The notes beneath the pieces are model-generated. The model did no database searches, was not told the DNA's origin, and saw only the letters and a list, made by a program, of their open reading frames with translations. A program made the translations under genes and the position numbers. DNA of 64,000 nucleotides, from contig NW_027469333.1 in the NCBI RefSeq assembly GCF_051020765.1, forward strand, positions 62,001-126,000. The letters run 5' to 3'. The DNA comes from Lasioglossum baleicum. Lineage: Eukaryota; Arthropoda; Insecta; Hymenoptera; Halictidae. Of the stretch, positions 10,476-23,100 are shown piece by piece. Numbering within the stretch: the stretch's first letter is position 1; the number at the start of each line of letters is the position of its first letter.

Positions 10476-13068
10476 TTAAACGAATTTCTTTCTCTGAACA
10501 CGAAGTTACACTCTCCATGACGCCGGTGAGGTTCGCGCAAGGTAAGATCTTCGGTAAAGGATATGACTTTTGTACAAATTGGTAGCGTTCTCAAACGATT
10601 TGACGCTCTACCCTAAGATTGAAGCCGTGAATTAAGATGGCTATTGCCAAATCTCTTCAGCGGACTTCTACCAGGAATACCCGGTTTGACTCTCTGAACC
10701 ACAGGATAGGTGCAGCACACAACCGACACCACCGTTCGTCTCTCACAGAAGGTGTTAACGTTCTCGAGCGGTTTGACCCACGATTTTCGCACCTATATAT
10801 GGTGTTAAGGTGCCCGCCACTGAAATGGATATTAATTTCTTTCCCTGAACACGAAGTTACCCTCTCGATGAAGCGGGTGAGGCTCGCGGAAGGTAAGGCC
10901 TTCGGTAAAACGTCTGACTTTAATCCAATTTGTAACCTTCAACAACGGTTTGACATTCCGCGTTAATGTTCAAACCTTGAATTAAATTGCCTATTGCCAA
11001 TACTGCTCAGCTGATTGACACCAGGAATACCTGATATGACTCTCGAAAATACAGGATACGTGAATTATTGTCATAGCTGTTCGAACATCTAAGAGGGTGG
11101 TAAAGTTCTCAAACGGTTTGACCATCGATATTGTAAGTCATACATGAAACTAAGGTGCCGTCACTAGAATTTATACTAGTGTGCTTCTCTACTCACGTAG
11201 TTATACATTCGACACGGTGTGTTAGATTCTCGGGCTGCAAGGCTTTCGGTAAAACGCTTGACTCTGTAGCAACTGGTAACGATTTCAAACGAGATGACGC
11301 TCCATTTTAGAATGCAATCCATGGACTACTGTGTCTGTTGCCAATACTGATCAGCGGATTTACTCCCGGAATACCTGGTTGTGCTCACGAAATCACAGGA
11401 TATGTGAAGCTATTGACTTAGGTGCGCGACTCGCAGAAATGGTGGTAACTTTCTCAGACGGTATGTCTTTTAATCTTCCTATACTCTAATGATATTAAGC
11501 TATGCGCCAGTAAAATGTTTACATATTTGTTCCGTTGAACACGATGTTATGCTCTCGATACAGTGTGTTAGGCTTTCGGAGTGTAGGGTCATCAGTGTAA
11601 CGTTTGACTTTAAACTAATAGGTAACGCTATCAAACATTTTCACGCTCTACTTTAATATTCCGACCCTGACTTAAGGTTTCCATTGCTAATAATTATCAG
11701 TGGAATTATTCCGGCCATACCTGGTTTGACTATCGGAATAACAGGATACGTGAAGCTACTGATGTAGCCGTTCGACTCACAGAAAATGTGGGATAGCTCT
11801 TGTTACGCTTTGACTCTCGATTATTCTATTCGCACATCAAAATAGGGTGTCCGTCCCTTTAAATTGTCCACCAATTTGTTTCCGTGATCACTAGGCATGG
11901 TACTCGCTACAACTGGTTTTTGTTCTTGGAAGGCAATGTATTCGGTAAAAAGTTTGACTTTATACCATTTGGTAATGTTCTCAAATGTCGTGACGCTCTA
12001 TTTTAATATTCAAACTGTAAATTATGGTATATATTGCCAACATTGTTCAGCGAATTTACTGCCGGGATACCTAGCTGACGCTTGGTATCCCAGGTTCGGT
12101 GAAGGTATTCACTTAGCAGGTCGTCTTTCACAAAAGGTGGCAACGATCTCGAGCGTGTTGATGCTCCTTATTCTATTTCATACATGAATTTAAGGTACCG
12201 TCGCTAAAAGTAATACTAATACGTTTCCATAAACACGTAGCTATGCTCTCGATACGACGGGTTAGCTTCTTGAACGGTAAGGCATTCTGTAAAACGTTCA
12301 ACTTTATAGCAATTAGTAACGTTCTCACACGGTGTGACGCTCTATTTTCATATTCACGCCACGAATTAAGGTATGTATTGGCAATACTCTTCAACGGATT
12401 CACTCCAGGAGTACCAGGAATGACTACCGGAGGCACAGGATAGGTGGTGCTAATGACTTAGCCGTTTGGAATTCAAAGAGCGTTGTAACATTCTCTAACC
12501 GAACGAACTTCTATCATCTTATTCATTCATGAAATTAAGGTGCGCGTCACGAAAATGTCTACAAATTCATCTCACTGAATACTATGTTATACTCTCGATA
12601 CAGTGGGTTATTTCTTCGGGCGGTAAGGTCCACAGTAAATCGTTTGTCTTTATACCAATTTGTAACGCTCTCAAACCGTTTAACGCTTTACTATAATTTT
12701 CAAACCGCGTATTAATGTGTCCGTTGCCAATACTTCTCAGTGGACATACTCCTGGAATGCCTGGTTATACTCTCGGAATCCCTGGAGATGTGAAGCTATT
12801 GATTTAGCCGTTCGTGTCTCGCAGTAGATGGCAACGTGCTCGAGCGCTATAACGCTCGATCTTCAAATTGGAACATGAAGTTAAAGCCCCTTCACTGAAA
12901 TGAATACTAATTTCTTTCTCTGAATGCAGACTAACTTTGTTCTCTGAACACGAAGTTATATTCCCGATACAGCCGGTTAGATTTTCTGGGGATATGATCA
13001 TGGGTAAAGCGTTTGACTTTATAGCAATTCGTAACGATATACATCGTTCTGACGGTCTGCCTTAAATA
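10476..13068 (-). repeat. Satellite array, reverse block 2a
   Basis: The same 345-bp family is present as its reverse complement, recognisable by GAATTAAGGTGTCTATTGCC and TTTACTCCCGGAATACCTGG. The switch from forward falls near 10475, in the middle of a unit just after a GATTCCGAC landmark. A short internal tandem duplication of the TTTCTTTCTCTGAA segment occurs near 12910-12950. The part from 12170 on belongs to an inverted duplication shared with 45690-46880. Confidence 0.93.
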
Positions 13069-13395
13069 TTTTACAGTATTGGTAATAGACACCTTAATTA
13101 ATGGTTTGAATACTAATGCACTGTTCAGCGGATTTACCCCAGGGATACCAGGTTTGATCTCGGAACCACAAGTAAAGGTGTAGATATTGACTCAGCTGTT
13201 CGAGTCTGAACGACGGTGGTAACGTTCTCGAAAGTTTGACACTAGATCTTCTAATTGATACATGAAATTACGGTGCCCTCGCTAAAATATGTTACTGGTT
13301 CGTTTCTTTGAAAACGGTTTTACACTCTAAGAACGGCCGGTTAGCATCCTGAAGGTAAGGCCATCGATAAAATGTTTGATTTTATACCAATTCGC
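12170..13395 (-). repeat. 1.2-kb inverted duplication, copy 1
   Basis: This multi-unit segment matches 45690-46880 in inverted orientation. Shared rare wording includes CACTGAATACTATGTTATAC, CGAACTTCTATCA, TATTTCTTCGG.CGGTAAGGT, AACCACAAGTAAAGG and the 53-bp micro-inversion. By eye the better parts agree at roughly 85-90 percent, clearly above neighbouring units. Confidence 0.8.
13069..13121 (+). repeat. 53-bp micro-inversion inside reverse block 2
   Basis: A short forward-strand piece (ACAGTATTGGTAATAGACAC through TTTGAATACTAATGC) sits inside reverse-oriented units and is followed directly by CTGTTCAGCGG in reverse orientation. The same junction, as its reverse complement, recurs at 45969-46022, so it is not a sequencing error. 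Confidence 0.8.
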
Positions 13396-16300
13396 AACGC
13401 AATAAAGCGGTTTGACGCCGTACTTTAACATTTTAACCGTGATTTAAGGTGTCAATGGCGAATACTCTTTCGCGGATTTTGTCTCGGAATACCTGGTTTA
13501 CCTGGCTTCCCCGTCACTCAAATGTATTCTAATTTGATTCTCGTATCACGATGATATCTCGATACTGCGGGATAAGCATTCGGAGGGTAAAGTATTCTGT
13601 GAAAGGAATGACTTTGGAAAAATTGGTAATATTCTCCGCCGATTTGACACCCCACATTAATGTTCAAGCCGAAAATTTAGGTGTCTATTACCATTGCTGT
13701 ACAGCGGATTGACTCCTAGTATTCCTGGTTTGACTTTCGAAATCACAAATATAGGTGAAGCTATTTACTTAGCCGTTCGTCTCTCACAGATGGTGGTAAC
13801 ATTCTCGATCGGATGGACGCCAGATCTTCCAAGCAATACATGACGTTAAAGTGCCCGTCACTGAAATGTATACCAAACTGCTCCTCTGAACATGAAGATA
13901 CACACTAGACGCAGAGCGTGATGCTCCCAGAAAGTAAAGCCATTGGTAAAATGTTTGACTTTACAGAAATAGTTATCCTTTCTACAACGGTTGCACTCTA
14001 TACATTAATATTCGAGCCATTAATGAGCCTCTATTTTTCAAATTCATACATGATCTTAATGTGTCCGTCACTTATATCGATACTAATTTCTTTCCCTGAC
14101 AGGATGCTATACTCTTTATGATGCGGGAGATGTTCGCGGAAGGTAAGGACTTCGCTAAAACGTTCGACCTTATGACAATTGGTGGATGTTATCAAACGGT
14201 GTGACGCACTATTTTAATATTCAGACCGTGACCTCAGGTGGTAATTCCCAATCCTGATCAGCCGATTTACTCCCGGAGTACCTAGTTTGACTCTCGGAAT
14301 CTTTAGGCAGATAAAGCTATTCGCGTTGCCGTTCGATCCTCAAAGAAGAAGAAACGTTCTCGAGCTGTTTGAAACGCGGACTTCTTATTCATACATGAAA
14401 TTGATGTGCGCGTTTGTTAAAATATATACTTATTTGTTTCTATGAACACCAAGTCATACCCACGATACAGCGGGTTATGTTCTCAGAAAGTAAGGTACCC
14501 GGTAAAGTGTATATCGTTATATCAATTGGTATCGTTGTCAAACGGCTTGACACTCGACTTTGATATACAAACTGTGAATTAAGGTATCCATTGCCAAAAC
14601 AATTCAGCGGATGTGCTCCTGCGATACCAGGTCTTGCTCACGGAATCGCAGGATATGTGAAGCTATTGCCATTCATGTGCGATCCTCTAGGAGGTTGGTA
14701 AATTTCAGGAACGGTTTGCCTCGCGATCCTCTCATTCGTACACTAAATTAATGGTCCCGAAACTATTATGAATACTAATTTGTTTCACTGAACACGAAGC
14801 AACACACACTCTGATGCCAGTTATATTCTCGGAAGGTAAGGTAATCTGTAAAAAGAATGACTTTATACCTACATGTAATGTTCACCGACGGTTTGACACT
14901 CTACGTTAATACTCATGTGGTGAATTAATGTTTCTATCCCCAATGCTGCTCAGCGGATTTACTCCTGGAATACCTAGCCTGACGCATGGAATCACAACTA
15001 TGGGTGAAGCTGTCGACTCAGACGTTCGACTCACAAGGAAAGTTGTAACATCCACGAACGATTTGACACTCGATTTTCTATTTCATTCAGGAAGTTACGG
15101 TGCTCGTCACTGAAATGAAGACGGATTTCTTTCTCTGAACACGAAGTTATAGTATCGATACAGAGGGTCAGTTTTTCGGAGGGTAAGGTCTTCTGTAAAA
15201 TGATTGACTTTGTAGGAACTTGTAACCTTCTCAAACGGTGTGACTGTGTTCTTTAATATTTAAACGGTGAAGTACGGTGCCTAGTGCCCATCCTGTACAG
15301 CATATTTACTTGCGGAATACCTGACTTAACTCCCGGAATCATGGGATACGTGAAGCTATACACTTAGCTCTTCATCTCTAACAAAGTGTGGTAACGTTCC
15401 AGAACGGTTTGATCGCCGTTTAATTCCATACATGAAGTTAAGGTGCACGTCACTGAAATGGAGACTCACTTCTTTCTCTGAATTCGAGGTTATACTCCCG
15501 ATGCAGCGGTTAGTTTTCCGGGGGGGGGGGGGGTAAGGTCTTCGGATAAACGTTGGAGTTTATAACAATTTGTAACGATATACACCGGTTTGAAGCTCTA
15601 CTCTTTTATTCATACCGTGTATAAGGGTGCCTGATGGCAGTACTGTTCAGCGGATTTAATCTAGGAATACCGGGTTTGACTCTTGGATTCATTGGATAGG
15701 TGAAGCTATTGATTTATCCGTTGGATCCTCAATGAGGGAGGTAAAGTTCTGAAACGGTTTGACTATCGGATCTTCCAATTCATAATGAAATCAAGGACCA
15801 CGTCACTAAAATGTTTCCTAATTTGATCAGCTGAACACGAAGTAATACTCTCGATGAGGCGGTGAGTTTCGCGGAATGTACGAACTTTTTCAAAATGTTT
15901 AACCATATAACAATTCATAACATTCTCAAACGGATTGACGCTCTACTGTAATATTCAATCCGTGATTTATGGAGTCCATTGCCAACACTATTCTGCCGAT
16001 TTACTACCGGAATATCTGGCTTGAATCTCGGAATCTCAGGATAGGTGAAGCTGTTCACAAAACCGTTCATCTCTCACAGAATGTGGCAACGTTCTCGAGC
16101 GGCTTGACACTCGATCATCTTCTTCATAATGAAATTAAGGTGCCCGTCACAAAAATGTTTACTAATTCCTTCCTATGAATACGAAGCTATACTCTCGATA
16201 GGGCGGATTTAGCGTCTATGAAGGTTCGGCTATCGGTAAAATGGTCTACTCTATACCAATAGGTAACGTTCTACAACGGTTTGTCTGTGTGCCCTTACAT

Positions 16301-16868
16301 TCTAACCATGAATTAAGGTGTCTATTTCCAATATTGTTTAGCGAATTTACACCCGGAATACCTACATTAACTCTCGGAGTCGCAGGCTAGGTGAAGCTAT
16401 TGACTTAGTCGCACGAAGCTGAAGGATGATGGTCACGTTCACGGACGCTTTGACTCTCGATGCTGATATTTACACACAAACATGTGGTGTCCGTCCGTTA
16501 TAATGTGTCTTCATTTGTTTTCGCCAACTATTAAATTCGCGAAATTAATGAACTATTACCAATACTATACTGCGGATATACACGCAGAGTTCCTGGATTC
16601 TCCTTCGGAATCAAAATATACGTGAAGCTATTGACTTAGCCGTGCTACTATAAAACTAGGTGCTTACGATATCGAACAGCTTGGCACTTAATTTTGATAT
16701 TCATGCGTGAGACTGAGATGTCTGTCTGCTGAAATGTCTACTCATTTGTTTCCGTGAAAACAGAGATAGACACTTGCTGCAGCGGGATAGGTTCTCGGAA
16801 GGTAATGTATTGGTTAAAAGGAATTACTTTATTTTAATTGATAATGATGAGCGGCGGTTTGACTCGAT
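13122..16868 (-). repeat. Satellite array, reverse block 2b
   Basis: Reverse-oriented units continue for about 11 periods. A 14-base G run (15520-15533) replaces the usual short GGAGGG. The alternative subtype is seen near 16500-16530 and 16750-16790. The block returns to forward orientation near 16868, where a reverse CGGTTTGACTC core meets a forward ATATATGAAATACATGATTC half-A start. Confidence 0.93.
15520..15533. repeat. 14-base G homopolymer within a satellite unit
   Basis: Other reverse units have a short G-rich patch at this position (for example TTCGGAGGGTAAGG), so this is an expansion of an existing G tract. A homopolymer read error is also possible. Confidence 0.85.
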
Positions 16869-19800
16869 ATATGAAATACATGATTCAGTGTCAAGCCTTT
16901 CGAAAACGTTACTACATTCCTCAAAATCGATCGGCTGGGAAAGTAGCTTCACCAATCGTGTGATTCCGCGAGTCAAGCAGGTATTCCGGGAGTAAATCAT
17001 TGTATTGGCAATAGACGCCTTAAATCATGATTTCAATATTAAAATATTACGTTGCACCGTTTGAGATCCCTCTTTTCACCGAATACGTTACCTTCATAGA
17101 ACATATCTCGCCGTAGCGTGTGTCATGCTTCGTGCATACGGAAACAAATTTGCAGACATTTTGGCAGACGAACACCTTATTTTCATGTATGAACCGAATA
17201 ATAGGGCGTCAAACCGTTAGAGAACGTTCCCATCTTCTCTGGGAGTTGAGCGGTAAGTCTATAGATGCACCTACCCTGTGATTCCGATAGTCAAATCTGG
17301 CATTCTGGCAGTCTATCCATCGTTCAGTATTGCCAATACACACCTTAATTCTCGGTATAAATATTAAAGTAGGAGGTCAATCCGTCGGAGTTAATTGCCA
17401 ATCTATATAGGGTCATTCTTCTTACGAATGCATTACCTTCCTAGAAACTACCCCGCAGTTGCGTGTGTCATGCTTATTGTTCACGAAAACAAGTTAGTAG
17501 ACATGTTAGCGGACGGACACCTTATTTTCATGTATGAAAAGAATGATAGTCATATCAGGTTTTCCGAGAGTCAATCCGCTGAACTACACCTGCCCCTGAT
17601 TAAAGTAGAGCATCAAACCGTTGTAGAAATTTACCTAGTCTCGTAAAATTCAAATACTCACCAAAGGTCTTACCTTCCGAGAAGACCAACCCTCTGTACG
17701 ACTAGCCTTGTTTTGTGTTACACATATAAGTAGACATTTTAGACTCGGGCACCTTAATTTTCGTGTGGTGAATTAGATGATCCAGGTTCAATCAATTCGA
17801 GATCGTATCAACCTTCGTTGTCACTCGAACGGCTAAGTCAATAGCTTCCCCAATCCTGTGATTCAGAAAGTCACAGCAATAATTCCGGGAGTAAATCTGC
17901 AGAACATTATTGGCAACAGATACCTCATTTCACGGTTTGAATGTTAAAGCACGCCGTCAAGTCGTTGTAAGACATTGCCTATTCGTTCAGCATTAAGCTT
18001 CTTACAGAATGCCTTATCCTCCGAAAAACTCACCAGCTGTATCGAGAGTATAACACCGTATTCAGGGGTACAAACTAGTTTACATTTTAGTGGACAGCAC
18101 ATTAAAATCAGTACTATAACTGTGTGCTCAAATAAAGAAGTTAGCACTCGTTTCAGCCACGGAATCGTTAACTTCATGTATGCATTAGATGCTCGGATAG
18201 CCAAGCCGATCGAGAACTTTTACCACCCTCTTTGAGACTCGAAAGGATAAGTCAATGGCTGCACCTATCCTGTGATTCCGACAGTCAAACCAGGTATTCC
18301 GGGTGCAAATCCGCAGAACAGTATTGCAATGGACACCGTAATTCACGGTTTGAATATTAAAGTAGAGAGTCAAACCGTTGTAGACCGTTAACTATTGGTA
18401 TATATAGTCGAAGGTTTCACCGATAGCACAACCATCGAAGATGCTATCCCGTCGTATCGGGAATATAACATCGTGTTCAGAGACGCGAACTAACGCACAT
18501 TTTAGTCACGGGCACCTTCATTTCATGTATGAGTATGAAGATCGAGTGCAATGCCGTTTTAGAACGTTACCACCTTTTTATAGAGTCGCCTAGCTAAGTG
18601 TATATTATCACCTATCCAGTGAGTCCAAGCGTGAATCTTGGTATATTAGGTGTAAATCCGGTGCACTGTAATAGAAATGGATACCTTAATTTGCAGTTTA
18701 GATATTAAAGTAGGACATCAAACAGTTTGAGAATATTACCAATTTGTATAACATCATACTCTTTACAGATATCTTACCTGTCGAGAACATAACCAGCTGT
18801 ATCGTGGGTTAAACTTCGTCTTCAGAGAAAACAATTAGTATACATTTTGGTGACGGGCACCTTAATTTCAGATATGAATTAGAAGATCGAGTGTCAATCC
18901 GTTCCAGAGCTTTAACACCTCCAAGAAGAATCGAACTGCGATGTCAATAATTTCGCCTAAACTTGTGATTCCGGGAGTCGATTCTGGTATTCCAGGAGTA
19001 AATCCACTCACAGAATTGGCATTAGACAGCTTAATACACGGTATGGATATTAAAGTAGAGAGTCAAACCGCTGGACAATATAACCAAACAGTACAATGTC
19101 AATCTGCTTACCGGATACCTCAGCTTCCGGGAACCTATCCCGCTGTAGCGAGTGTCATGCTTAGTGCTCACTGAAACAAATAATTAAGTATTATAGCACA
19201 AGCATACCTTATTTTCTTGTATGAATTGAGGAATCGAGTGTCAAACACTTCGAGAACAATGCCACCTTCATTGAGAGTAGAACAGCTAAGTCAATAAGCT
19301 TCAACCATCCTGATTCCTAGAGCTAAGCCAGGTATTCCTAGAGTGAATCCGCTGAGCACTATTGACAATAGACTCATTAGTTCGCTGTATGAATATTAAT
19401 GTCGAGACACAAACCGTCGGCGAACATTACCAATTGCAATAAAGTCAAACGATCTACAGGAGATCTCACCCTCCACAAACCACAGCGGCTTCATAGAGAG
19501 TACAAGTGCTTATTCACCGAATGAATTTATTGTTTATATCAGTGACGGGCAACTTAACTTCACGTATGAATTAGAAAATCGAGTGTTAAAACGTTCGAGA
19601 ACGTTGCAATCTTCTAAGGAGAACGGTCATGCCAATTGTCTCACCTACCTGCAATTCCGAGAGTTAAACTAGGTATTCCGGGAGTAATTCCGCTGTACAG
19701 TATTAGCAGTCGACACCGCAATTCACCGTATGAATATTAAAGATCAGTGTCAAAACTTTGTAGTACGTTACCTGTTTGTATAGAGTCAAACTATTTACAG

Positions 19801-22800
19801 AATGCCTACCGTTCGAGAAGGCAACCCGCGGTATCCAGAGTATAGCTACGAGATTAGGGAAACACAATGGTGTGCATCGTAGTTTCGGCACCGTAGATTC
19901 AAGCATGAATTAGATTATCGGAGGTTAAACCGTTCGAGGACGTTCCTACTGTCTTTGATAGTCGAACGGCAAATTCTAAAGCTTCGCCTATCCCGTGATT
20001 CCGAGTCATACCAGGTATTCCGGGAGTAAATCCGCCGAGGATTATTGGCAAGAGGCACCTTAATTCGCGGTACAAATATTAAGGTACTGAGTCAAGCCGC
20101 TGTTGAATGATACATATTGGTATATAGTCAATCCTTTTACCGAAGGCCTTACCTTCCTCGGAAACATCCCGCTCTATAGAGAGTATTAATATGCATTCAG
20201 GGAAACAAATTAGTATACATCCTAGTGTAGAGCACCTTAATTTCATGTATGACTATGATGATCGTGGGTCAAATCGCACGAGAACGTTACCACGTTCTAT
20301 GAGTGCCGAACGGCTAAGGCATTAACTTCACATATCCTTTGATTCCGAGAATCATATCAAGAAATACGGGAACAAATCCGCTAAAGATTATTGCCAATTG
20401 ACACCATAATTCACGGTATGAATATTAATGAAGAGAGTAATTCCGTCGCCGGACATTACAAATTCGAATAAAGTCATTCCTGCTTCCGAATATACTACCT
20501 TCCGAGAATCTGACCCGCTGTACCGAGGGACCTGCTTAATGTTCACGGATACAAATTAGTAGATATTCTAGCGGTCGAACACCACATATTTGTGTAAAAA
20601 TATCAGCCTTGATAGTCAAAGTGTTCGAGAACGTTACCACCTTCTTTGAGTTTCGTACGTCTCCGTTATTAGCTTCACATATCCAGTGATTCCGCGAGTC
20701 GAGCCTGGCATTCCAGCAGTAAATCCGCTGAACAGTATTGGCAATAGACGGCACAGTTCACGGTGTAAATATTAACATACACAGTCAAACCGTCGTAGAA
20801 CGTTACTTATTGGCATTATGTCGAACATTTTACCGAAAGACTTACCGTACGAGAACCTAACAGGCTGTATCTGGATTATAACTTCGCGTTCAGAGAAACA
20901 ACCTAGTATTCAATTCTGTGACTGGCACCTTAATTTCAAGATTGAATAAGAAGATCGAGGGACAAACCGTTGGAGAATGTTGCCACCTTTCATAAGAATT
21001 GCACAACTAAGTCAATAGCTTCACCTATTCTGCCACACCGAAGGTCATACCAGGTATTCCGAAATTATATCCCTTGAACAGTATTGGCAATAGACACCTT
21101 GATTCACGGCATGATTATAATGATTGAGAGACAAACCGTCGGGGAACATTACTAATTGGTACAATGTCATTCCTATTACCGAATACCTTGCCTACAGAGG
21201 ACCTAACCCGCTGCAGGCAGTGTCTCGCTTAGTGGTAACGCAAACAAATTAGTAAACCATTTAGCAGATGGACACCATAGTTACATGTAAGGGTAGCAAA
21301 TTCGAGGGTAAACCAGTTCGGGAGCGTTACCACCATAGTTGAGAATCGATCGCCTTAGTTAATAGACGCACTTATCCAATGACTCCGGCAGTGATACTAG
21401 GTAGTCCAAGCGTAAGTCCGCAAAAAAGTTTTGGCAATAGACACCGTAATTCACGGTTTTAATGTTAATGTAGAATGTCCCTCCATTTGAAAACGTTACC
21501 GATGGGTATGCAGTCAAACGTCATACTGAAGTCCTTAACTCCCGAATGTCTAATCCACTGTATCGAGAGTATAACATCGTACTCCGAGGAACATGCTACT
21601 ATACTTTATAGTGAGGGGCACCTTAATTTAATGTACGAATTAGAAGATAGAGATTCAAGCCTTTCGAGAACGATGTCACCTTCCTTGAGAACTGAACGGC
21701 TAAGTCGATAGATCCACCTATCCCGTGATTCCGGGAGTCAATCCAGTTATTCCGGCAGTAAATCCGCGTTACAGTATTGCATTAGACACCCTGCTTCACG
21801 TTATAGATATTAAAGTACGGAGTCAAACCGTTATACAACGGTACCAAGTGATGTAGGGTCTAACTTTTCACCGAAGGGCGTTCCTTACGGGAAAATAGCC
21901 CGCTGTATCGAGAGTATAACTTCGTGTTCAGAGAAAGAACTTAGTAACCATTTTAGCCACGGACACGTCAGTATCATGCTTGAAATAGAAGATCGACGGT
22001 CAACGCCTTTGTGAACGTTACCACATTCCTTTGTGATCGAACGTCTAAGTCAATGGCTTCAACTACCCTGTGATTCGGAAATTCAAACCAGGCATTCCGA
22101 GAGTAAATCCGCTGTACATTATTGGATTTACACATCCTATCTCGCGGTATAAATATTAAAGTGCAGAGTCAATCCGTTGTCGAGCATTACGAATTGGTAT
22201 AACGTCATACTCTGTAACCGAAGACCTTACCCTCCGAGTACAAAACCTGCCGTATTGACAGTATAGCTTCAGGTTCAGAGATTCAAATAACAATATATTT
22301 TAGTGATGGGTACCTTAACTTCATGTATGAGTTACAAGGTCCAGGATCAAACCTTTCGAGAACGATACCATCCGCTTTGATAGTCGAACCGCTGAGTCAA
22401 TAGCTTTATGCATCCTGCGACTCCGAGAGCCAAACTCCGGGAGTAATTGCGCTGAACAATTGGGGACTATACATCTTAATTCCAGGTTTGAATATTGAGG
22501 CAATCCGTCAAACCGTTATAAAACGTTACCAATTGCTATATAGTCAATCGTTTTACAGAAAGGCTTACCGTGCGAGGAGCTAACCTGCCGTATCGAGAGT
22601 ATAACTTCGTGTTTAGAGAAACGCATTTGTATACATTTTAGAGGCGATCACACTGATCTTGTGCATGAATTGGAAGAAGGAAGGTCAAACCGTTCAAGAC
22701 CGTTTTCACCTTCTGTGATATTCGAGAAGTTAAGTCAATGGCTTCACCTGTCCTGCGATTCCGAGAGTATATGCGCAGCACAGTGTTGGTGATAGTCACC

Positions 22801-23100
22801 TTAATTCACGGTTTGAATATTAACGGAGAGCGTAAGATCGGTTGAGAACGTTACAAATTGGTATGAAGGAAATCTTTTTTCTGAATACCATACCGTCAGT
22901 GAAAATATCCCACTGTGTCAAGTGCAACTTCATATTCAGAGAAGCAAATTGCAACACATTTTAGTGACGAGCACCTTAACGTCATATATGAATTAAAATA
23001 TCGAGGGACTACCCATTCGAGAATGTTACCAGCCACTTTGCGAGTCGAAAGGCGGAGTCGGAAGCTTCACCTACCTAGTGATTTGGAGAGTCGAACCAGG
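16869..23100 (+). repeat. Satellite array, forward block 3
   Basis: About 18 forward units. Several carry the alternative half-B tail (near 17110, 17460, 19150, 20530 and 21210). Irregularities include a partial-unit deletion near 17565-17600 and a partial duplication near 18070-18160, where the fragment around the TTTTAGTG and TTTCAGCCACGG landmarks appears twice. The block ends near 23100, where a forward GTCGAACCAGG meets a reverse AATAGGGAACGTTC. Confidence 0.94.
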
